From positions 496,001 to 560,000 of the forward strand of contig JAPDOI010000415.1 of assembly GCA_029168955.1 (NCBI GenBank): a DNA stretch of 64,000 nt, in the 5' to 3' direction. Below the pieces are notes generated by a model. That model did no database searches and was not told the origin of the DNA. It saw only the letters and a list, made by a program, of their open reading frames with translations. Position numbers and translations under genes: made by a program. Of this stretch, positions 1 through 64,000 are shown one piece after another; positions within the stretch are counted from its first letter, which is position 1, and each line of letters starts with the position of its first letter. This DNA comes from Aplectana chamaeleonis (taxonomy: Eukaryota > Nematoda > Chromadorea > Rhabditida > Cosmocercidae).

Positions 1-2654
1 AAAGCTATAACCAATGAGGAACTATCCAATACCAGAACTATAATATAACGAAAGCTTCTGGAAATGGAAAACCCAGAAAAGGGCTTTCAACTAGAAACGG
101 TCTTAGGAATCGTATTGCGAAATAAAGTCGTATAGAGCACGAACTTCAGCAGGGAATTTAAACATTTGACTGTCCGAAAAGTTTCCCGACATTTGAATTT
201 GTCAATTTTTGAAGCTTCAAGGTTAGCTTGTTGGCCAAGGATGATGTACTGTTCGAAAGCGTAGATTACCTTCTATTTGATGCTTTCTTTCGGGATGAAT
301 TACGAGGAAATCGAACCATGTGCGAAAATTCAAGGAAGTATTGGAAACTGAGCATTTTGAGCGCTTTTATCCAATTTGAGGCCGACTACCAAAGCTGTCC
401 ACGCTGATACAGCATTTGACCCCTCTGGGGGCTAAATAATAGCATTCGCACTAGAACATAGAAATTCCCTCGAGCGTCCACACTTATTTTTTTTTGTGAA
501 TCAACTTTTCGGTATTTTCTACTTTATTAAATAGATTCGCCCGCCAAAGTTTGGAGTTGGGCACTCACAAAATACTCAACTCCAAAGTATTCAGAAAAAA
601 CGATACTTATGCTCTGTCGAGATTTTCCATGAACGTCATTACCAAGCCGTCCTAGGGGTCGTCTTATCAACTCTGGCAAATCTCTCGGAGTCTCGTTCCA
701 CGCTGCCTGCTGGGAAAGTCGGCATTCTGAGCGACCCGCGCACTTGCAAATGGGGGCACAGTCGCGGTTCGAGCGGTCGCTAACCTCTCGATTGCCGCGC
801 GCCACCCGCATGACGAAGCCCGACCACCCGCTGCAGTGAATCTCTCACTCAGGACCTCTGTACGCGTAGCCCGCTCGCATAGTACAACATCACGCGCCAC
901 CCGCATTGCTACTTCGGGCGACGCGCCACACGAGCAGCGAATGCTCGCTCAGTATTAGGCCACCGGACAGCGAGCACCCAAGTTCTAAGTTGGTGGCTTG
1001 CATCAAGGAAAATAGAAGCTCTTCGAGAGAAATGCTCAGTACCAAAGACCTCCACTGAACTCCAACATAACTGAAGAACCATCAGGTTTTTTTCTCAACG
1101 TGGGAGGAAGCACTGGAGGGCATCTATAGCTAGTACCACACACAAAAACTGTCGCAAAGGAAAGTGCGAGAAAAAATGAAATATTGCTTGTAGCTCGCGG
1201 CGATTGTGAATAGACTCTGGTTCATTTCGAGTGAGTGAGGGTTTTCGATTATCACAGCGCGGAGCCGTGGCCTTTTCGTCGGAACCCCCTTATCACTAGT
1301 TATATTTCACCGAGGCTCACCGCTCCGCTGCTGGTGATAATCGAAATCCACTGGTCACTAGGGGTTTGTCAGAGTCTAGCTACGATCAGCCCGTTTCAAT
1401 CAATTGTCCACCTTTAACTGCACTTACCTTAACAACGGTTGCCGTTTGATTGCCAGCTATGGACGCTGTCTTGCGTAGAAGGAATTAGTGCTTTCGAACG
1501 ATATATCACTTTGATAAAGACCAAAAAGTTCCTAAAGCGGACCAAATCAGATGGCGTGAATTTTTTCCAGCAACCTTAAACAAGGAGACCGTTTAATGAC
1601 AAACCACCACTGCAACACCTGCAACGCGCTTCGATACGACCTGACCTCACCGACGTGTAATTGGAATCTAAATATCCAATTCTACGCGATATATATTTGT
1701 ATCACAGTTGTTACATAATACGCACGCTATACTGAGAAAGCTGGATGAATCGCATTCAACGATGCCGGAGAAGGAGGCAAAGCAAGCGTGAAAACATAAA
1801 TCATGTCACTCAATATTGCTCCTACTCAGACATCATCTACAAATAACAACAGAGAGAGAGGGAGAGAGAGAGGGAGAGAATGACAACCAAGAGACACCAC
1901 ATAATCGAAATCGTTGCTCGTATGAACTTCGCATTAATATATGTTAGGTATACCTATATCAGATAATGAAAAATCATTGTGCTATGATAGTGCAAGTTGC
2001 ACGCCACTGGGCATATTGACACTACAATTAAATACACATATACAATCGGCACAGCCGTGGCACGGTACAAGCGGTATTCCCTTTGAGGATAACACTACAC
2101 CAAACGTACACACTAATAACAAATACCAATGACCTACAAGTAATATTAATGTTATTCACACAGATGGCGTTTATATGCTAAGGTTTGCAGTTGCTGCTAA
2201 GCCATGAAAGTCCCTCATGGAGTCCATCACCTGCAGCCGCACACGTCGGTTGCACATACCAATTTCTATCTCGGATTCGTGTCAGACCCAATTTGTCTTG
2301 AATTTCGTGCGGTTTCATAGCTGAAATTGTCCAATTTGTGGCGCGGCGGTCAATTTCTTCACATAAAAATCACTTTATCGTGAGAAAGACTGAAGTTTTG
2401 GTGTTCTCAGTTCAATGAAATGCCTATCAAAAACTATTTACGTGACGAAGTTGTTAGCGAAGAGTCACACCTTTTCGAATGAGGGTTGTATTCTATCTCT
2501 ATGAAGCCGCCACGCAGCTACTGTCCGCTATCTTGGAAGCTTATTTCTCCACCTCTACAATCTCAGGCAATCACCGCATTCAATGCATGTGGAATAAGCG
2601 CATTCAACTCAGAGACAAGATGGTTTCGAGCACACTCAGGGAACGCGCTGCTAA
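1..2654. other. Anonymous intronic DNA, no gene recognised
   Basis: If arf-6 continues to the left, this is part of intron 4. All open frames are short and unrecognised. A GC-rich patch at about 660-910 has two copies of CGCGCCACCCGCAT (near 797 and 891) and gives short arginine-rich frames that look non-coding. Confidence 0.5.
1851..1880. repeat. (GA)n microsatellite
   Basis: A 30-bp purine run of AG repeats with three GGG interruptions. No gene is associated with it. Confidence 0.9.
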
Positions 2655-3075
2655 TGGAGCACGTGCTGCTATTGCGCTTCAAATTACAGCACGTGCTCCA
2701 ACAAATAAGACGTTCAATGCGTGCACGATACACATTCAACTCGATAAAAAAAGATTTCCCAAAGAAATAAAGTATGCGACGCACTCTTGAGCCGGAACAA
2801 AGATGTCGGCAGCGTCGCTGGTTCAATTATCCAAATTTGTGGTACTTGACCCGCCCAGCCTCCGTAGGCCTCGACCGACCGCTGGCTGCCCCAGATGCCA
2901 GCTCGGCGAGCTGGCCGCGTCGCATATCGGTGGACCGGCCGCGTCGCGTGTCGGTGTGCTCCTACTATAGCGCTGGACTACCTTGCAGCACGTGTACCTG
3001 CAAATAAATTTTGTGGCACGTGCTCCTGCGATCAAGTTCTGCAGCACGTGCTGGTGTTTAGAGCACGCGCTCCTG
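2655..3075. repeat. Cluster of CACGTG palindromes with about 28-30 bp spacing
   Basis: CACGTG starts at 2660, 2690, 2989, 3017 and 3045, and a variant CACGCG follows at 3064. The flanks are also shared (for example GCACGTGCTCCTGCGA), so this looks like a degenerate tandem repeat. CACGTG is also an E-box/G-box bHLH site, but no gene start is recognised nearby. Confidence 0.6.
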
Positions 3076-3627
3076 CGATAGAGCCTTTCGATGGGTGTGG
3101 TCACTCGAGTTGAATGCATATTCGACACGAATTTAATGCGGCAATTTTTTGAGATTGTGCTATGTCAAAAAACCGCTCGACTTTAGTGATAAAGCTATCA
3201 TAGCAGCGTCGCGACTCCCCCCCCCCCCATCCAGAGGTTGACCATACATAAGTACTCCCGGAAAAACCAGCTGAAGGGGGTTGCTTACTAATTCAGGGTA
3301 ATGCCCAGCTCGATGTTACGGCAAAGGCGGCGGTTGGGTGGGGGAGGAGAAGAGACAAGCCAGTCACTGTCTGAATTCGCAGAAAAGCCCCCATCTACAT
3401 CACCTCTGTTCTGGACAGGAATAACATGGATCCGCCGCGGACATGCGACCAAGAATTCATGTAGATTGGGGGCACGCACACCCGCAGATTTTAACAGTTA
3501 CTGGTCTTTTTTTTGGGAGGGGGGAGGGGAGGGAGGTGGTGGGAGGGTAGAGTCACCTACAGGTGTTATGATACCAGAGAGAGACCAGAGATTTAAAGGC
3601 AGCATACACGCTCGTGAACGTGATAGA

Positions 3628-3993
3628 GATGACTACGGAAATAGAACGGTATGGCTCAGAACACAACGCCTACGGAATTCGAAGCGTCAAAAACGACCCA
3701 CAATGACGCTACATGAGTAAGAAGTTGGCCCACCCCTCTACCAGCCTCCTACTCCGAAACCGGTTTGCTGGGCCATTCCCACCGTCGTCGATGTATGTGG
3801 TTTACTTGTTGTACTTATTGTACCACCCACAAACGTCGCTGATGGTTGAAATGGCCCAGAACCCCTGTTTTGGAGGGGAACGCGAATGCAGGGGCGGGGC
3901 CAACTCATATAGCGTCATTGTGGGTCGTTTTTGACGCTTCAAATTGCGTAGGTGTTGTGTTCTCTGTCATACCATTCTATTTCCGTAGTTATC
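3628..3993. repeat. Foldback (MITE-like) element, about 366 bp
   Basis: The arm at 3628-3720 is an inverted copy of 3901-3993. Both contain GACCCACAATGACGCTA and ACGGAAATAGAA, with scattered differences. No protein is encoded. No clear target duplication was seen. Confidence 0.75.
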
Positions 3994-4136
3994 TAATGAA
4001 AATTTCCGTAGTTACCTCAGCCACGTTTACGATCGTGTATACTGCCTTGTCGTCGTGTCGTAAAAGGGCTAGGAAGGGGAGGGGGGCGGGTGCAGGCCCC
4101 GCCGTCGATACTCAGTGGTGCAAAAGGTTGTGAAAA

Positions 4137-4357
4137 TCTCAGGCGATTATCGGCCCCGAGCCGCCTGACAGTTCGGCTCGTTTTTCCAACCTGCGAGTCG
4201 GCTCCTATTGCTGTCCGGGCCACTGCTGTTGCAGTACGGGCTATTCCGGTTGGCCCGAACAGCAACAGCAGTAGCCCGGAGATCGGGAGAACGAGCCAAA
4301 CTGTCAGGCGGCTTCGATTCCTATTCGTTGCGGCTCGGGGCCGAGAATCGCCTGAGA
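4137..4357. repeat. Foldback (MITE-like) element, about 221 bp
   Basis: The ends TCTCAGGCGATTATCGGCCC and its near-complement at 4330-4357 pair. Inner arms also pair (GCCTGACAGTT, CGGCTCGTT). The centre is GC-rich with GCAACAGCAG-type repeats. The short frames across it are consequences of the palindrome, not genes. Confidence 0.75.
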
Positions 4358-5035
4358 TAATAAAATGAATGCATACAAAAAATAAATTACAAAACCAGCT
4401 TTGAAAATCTTAATCAGTTAGTCTGGTGAGCGCTTAAATTTCCAGGCAGGATGGATAGGGCCTCAAAATTTCCCAGCTGGGACAAGGGGTCCGCTTGTCT
4501 CACGGTCTGATCACAGCGCCACGTCTAACCCTGGGTAGAGGGGGGGGCGTACAAGGGTTGACCTCCCGCCAGATCACTGTCTAATACAGTGGGTTTCGTT
4601 GTCTACGTCCACCCTACTCATTTTTTTATGTCATCGCTCTCCAGCTTTGCTCTGCGCGCTTCTCACTATCATCATCGAATTCGAGGTGTTTAAAAACGTG
4701 TAGCCATGCTTTCGGAATTTCATCTTTCCGATAACGTTTTAATGATATTTTTTTCGACCACTTCATTGTACACGTGCACCTTACGCAAACAACGATTGAA
4801 ATCTTTTCTGTATCCTGCCCGCCTTTATGGCATTAGGTTGATACGAAAGTTTCCCGACTTTGAATAAAAAAACATTTATTTCTAAAACAAACAAGGCTCA
4901 CCCAACAAAATAATTTGAATCACATTCAAGCCACCGACTGGGCAGATCATGAATTCCCGACGCGTAGAACTGTGGCTCTTTCGAGTCGGAGTATTCTTCT
5001 AAGGCCATTTTGACTTCGTCATCGTTAGGGAACTG
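4358..5035. other. No feature recognised
   Basis: Intergenic or intronic sequence with C-runs. No coding frame, repeat pair or RNA gene could be supported. Confidence 0.5.
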
Positions 5036-5106
5036 TTTTAAACGGCCTTCCCTCCAAGCTTTCTGAATTATCTCTCTTTGCCCGTACTCATCACCCGGAT
5101 GTTATC

Positions 5107-8134
<3,028 letters not shown>

Positions 8135-8141
8135 TCTGTTT

Positions 8142-8319
8142 GGGCAAGATCTGGGCTATATGGAGGGTGAGGAAGAACTTCCCAGTCCAGGTCCAGCGGT
8201 TTGTGTTCGCCTTCTTCACGACAATGCTCGGCCACACGTATCTGGGAAAACCCGACATAAACTGCTGGACCTGGGCTGGGAAGTTCTTCCTCACCCTCCA
8301 TATAACCCAGATCTTGCCC
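8142..8319. repeat. 61-bp inverted repeat made from mariner transposase sequence
   Basis: The arm at 8142-8202 is a near-perfect inverted copy of 8259-8319, with a 56-bp loop. The right arm encodes LGWEVLPHPPY in the sense frame; the left arm is the same stretch reversed. Confidence 0.85.
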
Positions 8320-8490
8320 CTTCCGACTACATCTATTCAGCTCGATGCAGCACTTCCTGGATGGAAAACAGTTCCCTAACAATGACGATGTCAAAATGGT
8401 CTTATAAAAATACTTCGACACGAAACAGCCAGAGTGAGCCAAGAAAGCCAAAGCAGCTTTTCGGCATGAAGGTGCGTCCATGAAATTTCG
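8200..8490 (+). pseudogene. mariner-type transposase fragment
   Basis: It encodes HDNARPHV (the second catalytic Asp of the D,D34D triad), then GWEVLPHPPYNPDLAPSDY (third Asp). After a frameshift come QHFLDGKQFPNNDDV and FDTKQPE-like segments typical of the C-terminal third of mariner transposases. In-frame stops follow. Only the 3' third of a transposase gene is present, and the 5' side is replaced by the inverted arm. It is flanked by LINE tails facing each other. Confidence 0.85.
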
Positions 8491-8526
8491 GGTGTGTTTT
8501 CACATTCGGACAGCCAGTTTCCTTCT

Positions 8527-9452
8527 TCTTCTTCTGCCACATAGAGGGTCCTGTCATAGGTTGACGAACTGGGCCACCAGCGTGGGATTCGTCCAGAGAT
8601 ATATTGTCGTTAATGAAGTCGGTCTCATCGGGCAGTTGAAAAGGTGCGCAGTAGTATGCCCTTGATTACCACAATCCAGACACTCGTCAGGTTTGCTGTT
8701 ATCAATCCTATGCAAATATGACATAAGCATGGGGGAGTGTCCACAGCGTAATGATGCAAGGGTGCACCTGGCACGCCTGCCAAGTTCCATCTCTGTCTCG
8801 CTGACCTTCGGAGGTGCGACTCCCAGGTTTGAGTTTATGACAACTCTGCTCAAGTGTTCCTTCACGAATCGGGTATGCTCCGCGCGCAAGAGACGGAGGC
8901 GTTCTTGTTGTGCTTTGGTCCATCTCTGCACATCTACTTTCGACGGAGCATCGGCGAAAGGCTTTCTGATACACCTCTCTCTCTCACCGGGTTTAGTACT
9001 CTTCGCGAAGGATGATTCGGCTGCTTCACGATGTTAATGTACATTTGTTGCGTCTGGAGTTGGCAGTGGTCTCTAACTGGCAATATGCGAGCTTCGGCGT
9101 GTAAGTGCTCAATTGGAGAGCTTTTAGAACAGCCTGTTGCAATTCGCAGAGCACAATTTTGGACGCGCCGCAGCTTAGACCAAGAGGTGTCCGACACGAT
9201 GTGCCGCCAGACTGGCGTAGCATACTCCAAGGCGGGTTGCACAATAGCCTTATATGTGGTCAGGATCGTTTCTTTATTGCATCCCCAGGACGTTCCACCG
9301 AGAGCACGCTAGACGTTGAGTCTTGTTTTCACTGTGGCTTGTTTCTGTTCAGTGTTCTTAAGAAACTTCAACGAACAATCCAACACGATTCCAAGTAGCT
9401 TGGGGAATCGGGTGGCCGGTAATTGAGTTTCGTCCCATTTCACCATAGGATG
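8527..9452 (-). mobile_element. PHD-LINE copy A': 5'-truncated tail
   Basis: The minus strand runs from the segment just after the YADD region to the 3' end, which is the (AAG)n tail seen as TTCTTCTTCTTC at about 8522-8535. It encodes the reverse transcriptase C-terminus and the CPDCGNQGHTTAHLFNCP finger, with frame breaks. It keeps TGG where copies A, B and D have the shared amber TAG, so it belongs to a different sublineage. Confidence 0.85.
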
Positions 9453-10795
9453 GGCAATTTTTTTCGATTCACTGGGCATATTACATGGGTACATGGTGAA
9501 AAAACTCGAAAAAAATTTTCTCCAGATTTTTTTCAGGTATGGTGTATTCCGAAGAGCTCCTAGCTGCACATTAAAACCTAGCTCGCTCTGACGAGTCCGG
9601 GCGGAGTGAGCTACGGAGCGCTCGGTCATGGCAAAATAAAACAGTGATAAGGAGATTTTGACAAGATAAGTGCGATAAGCCTTACTCCGACCGGCTCAAA
9701 ATGAGGGAGAGCGGCCATAACAGCCAATTTTCGCCCATAGAAAATGAGAAATGCAGCCACAGCGGTCACTCGGAGAGAAGCTTCATCCTATTTTTAGTTG
9801 TTTTTCCTCCTTTTTTGACTCACCCAATGGTCCAGTTGGGAAAACGCAGCATGCTTCTTACTCTATTCATCCTTCACAGCTTTCAGTAGGACGTTTTCCG
9901 AAACGCCGTGGGTGTCGTAAGACCTTCCCTAGTGAGTGAGCAATGCCTTGCATACGTATCGACCGAGCTGGTTACAGCCTATCGGCTGACTATGACGGGG
10001 AACGTAGAGCCTAATTTTGACGAGTTGATAATTGATGTTGTCTCGCGGGATGCTCACAAAGACAACATTATTACTCATTTTCGGGTGGGCTGTACACTGT
10101 CGGTGCTCGCCACTGATCTTATCCGAAATAAACGGAAGTAGGAGCGGAATCTCGCCATCGAGCGAGGGTCCGGCTTCGTGTGGAGCGCTCTATCGTGTAT
10201 CCATTTATAGTAGCAATATTACTCGCTATGTTGTACGATTCTTGACGCTCCATGGCACCACTGCAAACTTCGACCTCGAGTGTTGTCTATTATGTATATT
10301 ATGCACTACAGCACGCCTAGCGGCCCAAGGATGAGCTGAAATTCCGAGAACACAATGTTTTTCGAACTCTTTTCCGGTCTCATTTCACGCTAAACGCACC
10401 GCATAAAAGCTTGCTCTGCCCAATGAGGAGTAGCCAGCCACTCAGAAAGGTTTCTCGCATGAACTGCAGGTAGACTTGGCCGTGGTAGATTCGAGTCGGG
10501 CTAGTTTCGGTGTTTGAGCTCCTACTGAAGTCTTAGACCTCCGGTCGCAGCGAGCTCGCCGAAACGTCTGGCCAATAAACTCGATTCTATAGTCAAAAAC
10601 CTGGTTTGACACAGAAGTTAATGGAAACATACTCGTGATGACCTAGTTTGAAGAAAACCGGATCTGGAGATGATTAAGCGCAAAACGCTAATTTGAAAGG
10701 GCAAACACATTGATAACCAAAGAAAAACAGATATGCGGTTAGAAATCAGTGCATGAATGTGAACAAATGCAAAAGCAGAAACAGTAAAAACTCAC
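9453..10795. other. No gene recognised
   Basis: Probably intron 4 of arf-6. A 77-codon frame at 9908-10141 (containing NVEPNFDELIIDVVSRDAHK) has a protein-like composition, but no family is recognised and it lacks supporting context. Confidence 0.45.
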
Positions 10796-61289
<50,494 letters not shown>

Positions 61290-61320
61290 AGTTGATGAGG
61301 GCCAACACTGAGAAAAACAC
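61290..61320 (-). promoter_or_regulatory. Probable trans-splice (or 5' UTR) acceptor upstream of arf-6
   Basis: On the minus strand the sequence GTGTTTTTCTCAG ends at 61308, 18 nt before the ATG. A pyrimidine run ending in CAG just upstream of the start codon is typical of nematode spliced-leader acceptor sites. A cis-spliced acceptor of a 5' UTR intron would look the same. Confidence 0.55.
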
Positions 61321-62075
61321 TGTATTGCGAAGATGGTAAACATGCATCACGTACCACAGAATCATCCTTTATCAAATTATACAGGAAAATAATCAATTTT
61401 CAAATTTGCAGATAGTAATCGTACTAGTTTGTTACAGGATGAACCCGCGTAGACATACTAGTACTAAAGGGCTTAGTCCTCGCAGACGCCTCGGCTGACC
61501 GGTCATCGGGACTCACGCGTAAAGTAAAATGCGGGTGGTGCAGGCGCACACAACACACGCGCCTTCACGCGCATGGATAAAGCCCTCAATACATCAGGCG
61601 ATGGTGCTATAGGTTACAATGAAGGATCCTGATGAAAAATGGGGACTGATGCAGATTTTAAGCCTTTTTCGTCGATTTCATTCCCTACTGCCATCCTGGT
61701 CACTGGACATTATCTTTGATTGTGATTACCAAGCTCACAAGAATTTTATTCACAAACTGCTTTATTTTAAGTCACGAATGTACCATTGCATTGAGTGAAA
61801 TTGCTGTTATAAAATGTTATGAAATAAATAAATACTTGTAATATTTCTGTTATGGTGACTTGGGGGAAATAAGGACTTGTATTTGGAAAATCTGAGCAAG
61901 TTTGCAGCTCAATGTAAGTTTCGGGGCAAAAGTAATAGGAACGAAGGGAAGGAGCGCAGCGAAACAGTGAAGAAAGCGCCTATCGTGCTCTGATGATAAT
62001 GCCGCTGCATACGCGACGCAATCGACGAAAATTTGTGTGAGTGTAGTTAACGCGCTCCAATGACAAGACTTTCGG
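61309..62075. other. Upstream region of arf-6; no gene recognised
   Basis: This should contain the arf-6 promoter if the trans-splice acceptor is correct. No TATA box could be assigned. Frames are short. A CACACAACACACGCGCC stretch occurs near 61545. Confidence 0.45.
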
Positions 62076-62146
62076 CGACGCCTCGGCAAATGGTCGTCGA
62101 CGGTTCCCGGGGGGGTTTCGGCCGCCGACCATTTGCCGAGGCGTCG
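62076..62146. repeat. Perfect 21-bp hairpin
   Basis: CGACGCCTCGGCAAATGGTCG (62076-62096) is exactly complementary to 62126-62146, with a 29-nt loop of GGG-rich sequence. It could be a small foldback or a stable RNA hairpin. No T-run follows, and terminators of this kind are not expected in nematode genes. Confidence 0.75.
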
Positions 62147-62934
62147 TGCCTCAAAACTATCTGAGCTAATTATGCGATGAATACGCGACAGTGCATTAAC
62201 ATACGTATATGACTACGACATAACAACTCCTTTGAATAAAAGTACTGTATTTATAGGATTGAGATTTTCACCGTAACTCCTACATTACGAAGCTAATTTT
62301 TGCTGTTTGCTTAGATGCCGTTTAGACAGGTGGAACAAAATGCACAGCCGTCAAATATATTGTGGCGTGTGCAACTGCACACCATGCTCACACTTTACGC
62401 GCAAATATGTGTTTTGGGCGAAAAGTTACGTTAACCAGCAGTATTTCGCCTGTAAAAGCGTAACAGGCTATTTCGGCGACATTTACAAGCGTTTAGCTCA
62501 ATTTGGAAGCGAAAACTCCCAGTGGAAGACAGGATAGTCGATCTTATTTCAATATTAAGCCGCTGATGACGTTCATATTTCCAGTCGCCACTAAACCTAC
62601 AACGCAATATTTGGCTGCTGGGCACCCGCGGTACCATAAAGGGAGTGACCCCGATAGAGAATAGTCATTTTTGGCCAGGGCTTCATAATTTCGCAACAGA
62701 GCGCTATCTATCTTTACTCTCGCAGATCTCTACGCTTTTCTGCACCAGAAAATGGAGGAAAGGGAAACCATAAAAGAGGAAATCGTTCCAAATCCTATTC
62801 ATAAACAGCGGATAACACACCGTTTTCTGTCATATAAAACACCGCGCACGTTATTGTTAGCGCTTTGGCCTATATGCTTCAGTTCATCAAGGGAAGATCT
62901 CCAGAGTTTCTCTGTTGCTAAATAAAGAGCGTAG

Positions 62935-63286
62935 TTGTGACATCATATATTTTGACTTCCAGAAAGAATTTAATCGTGTAAGTCATCAAAAATTATTTCA
63001 AAAAAATTGAATTATTGGGGTGCTATCCTACCTGGTCCAGTGGATCGCCAATTTCCTCGATGGACAAGCACTTCCGGTCCGAATAGGAATAAGTTTTTTT
63101 TTTGAAACTTTCCCAATCTCAAGAGGCGTACCTCAGGGAATATCAGATATCTTATTTATCGTTTACATAGCAAACTTTCCATCCCAATTCCATATGGATG
63201 GAAACAAATGCAAAATCTATGCAGGAATTTTTATAGTTTTCATAACAACACTGATTGATAGCGGTATCAAGTATCGGATAGCCTAG
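62935..63286 (+). pseudogene. Decayed non-LTR reverse transcriptase fragment
   Basis: DIIYFDFQKEFNRVSHQKLF resembles the FDF(T)KAFDxVxH motif, and after a stop, IGVLSYLVQWIANFLDGQAL and SRGVPQGISDILFIVYIANF match the following motifs. The FADD box has decayed to YAGI. An old, isolated fragment. Confidence 0.7.
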
Positions 63287-64000
63287 TTTTATTCAATTTC
63301 TATGAAATAATCTTGTCCCCTCGTCTAGGTTACGACCCCACCGTGGTCAACTCCTATTTTTAGAAGTACTTGCAGTATTGACGCCATATCAGCATTATTA
63401 CGCATCTCAAGGTGAGTGGTAATGTGGTAGTGTCTGATGCGATACAATTACAACGCAATCTTCACTCATTGCTACACTCAGGGAGCTGTCACCCCTTTGG
63501 ATAAGCTTGAAAGTTCGGCTCCCCAAAAACTGTCATTCTTGTTATGATGTACAATACAATTTAGTAAGAAAGTCTTTACAACTGTACTCGACGACATTCC
63601 ATGAAACAGCCTCTGGGTGCAAGCGAAACGGTTGCGCGCGCAGAAGAAGCGGTGCTCATTTCTCAGACAGGATCCGACGACCATGCCGCTCACCATGCCG
63701 CTTGCGATGGATCGCTACCGCAGCGCCGTCGCAAACCCCACAGTGAACGGGATGGTCGCATGACGGCCAGCGGAATGAAAGACGTGAGACGCCGCCCAAC
63801 CGCCAACGCGACGTTGTACGGGATGGTCCCGCAACGGTGAACGGGATGAAAGGCGGATCACATACTCCGCCAACGCGTAGCTAAATGCCTCACACGGAAA
63901 CCAGAGATGCCCAGGGTTTCGGAGGCATCTAGTCTAATTTTGACACGAGAATTTACGTAAATTACGGAAAGTTTAGCCTCAGTTGGTGATATTTTAGCTA
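63287..64000. other. No gene recognised; GGGATGGT-type short repeats
   Basis: Near 63660-63860 the motifs GAACGGGATG and GGGATGGTC recur several times and generate short basic frames. Nothing else could be supported. Confidence 0.45.

Noticed and set aside
9908..10141. 77-codon frame with protein-like composition
   Set aside because: No family, splice sites or neighbours support it, and it lies in intron sequence.
62076..62146. Intrinsic terminator or structured RNA gene
   Set aside because: The hairpin lacks a T-run and the genome is eukaryotic; a foldback repeat is the simpler reading.
63507..63840. Basic short frames near the right edge
   Set aside because: Generated by recurring GGGATGGT/GAACGGGATG motifs; no start context or family.

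Overview
This window is eukaryotic and almost certainly from a nematode, probably a parasitic clade V worm of the strongylid/hookworm kind; the genus is a guess. It holds one recognisable host gene, an ARF6-type small GTPase on the minus strand. Splice acceptors fit the nematode (T)nCAG style, one intron is 61 bp, and a trans-splice-like acceptor sits 18 nt before the start codon. No rRNA, tRNA, CRISPR or bacterial signal was seen. Four arf-6 exons were found: 61208-61289, 35347-35450, 35188-35285 and 10796-10896. They encode residues 1 to about 129 of roughly 175. Introns 1 and 3 are about 25.8 and 24.3 kb. Intron 4 runs off the left edge, and the last exon or exons were not found. Nearly everything else lies inside these introns and is transposable-element DNA. 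Left part (1-10795, intron 4): anonymous sequence, two foldback elements, a LINE copy (5036-8135), a mariner fragment folded into a hairpin, and a minus-strand LINE tail. Intron 3 (10897-35187): a composite LINE (12524-17468), then a second non-LTR family (18200-32845). That second element is broken by a nearly intact minus-strand LINE (19712-26340), itself broken by an RTE element (19860-23023), and by an LTR retrotransposon without pol (27111-31344). Two MITEs with perfect 8-bp target duplications lie next to exon 3. Intron 1 (35451-61207): two minus-strand LINEs (36118-38036 and 40156-43605), then a Gypsy-type LTR element (43734-55821; 156-bp LTRs, 5-bp target duplication). The Gypsy is split by a DNA element with terminal inverted repeats and TTA duplications (45166-51174), which carries a second composite LINE (46197-50771). 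A LINE tail (53399-54888) splits the integrase. A second copy of the TIR element (57357-58844) and adjoining repeat DNA preserve the empty sites of two of these insertions. The dominant LINE family encodes a PHD-type finger, an APE-type endonuclease, reverse transcriptase and a C-terminal CCHC-like finger, and ends in (AAG)n. Two features of its 5' end stand out. First, the four copies with a complete 5' end in the main subfamily share a heptamer G GGT TTT exactly 80 nt after the A of the first ATG, in the correct phase for -1 frameshifting. It is followed by a short hairpin, and the -1 frame is the one that encodes the protein. Second, a 2A-like GVERNPGP motif lies just before the PHD finger. 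Two composite copies, each a LINE holding the tail of another LINE, sit at unrelated sites with their own target duplications, so the composite moved as a unit although its frame is broken. All calls were made by eye; no alignment, folding or database search was run.
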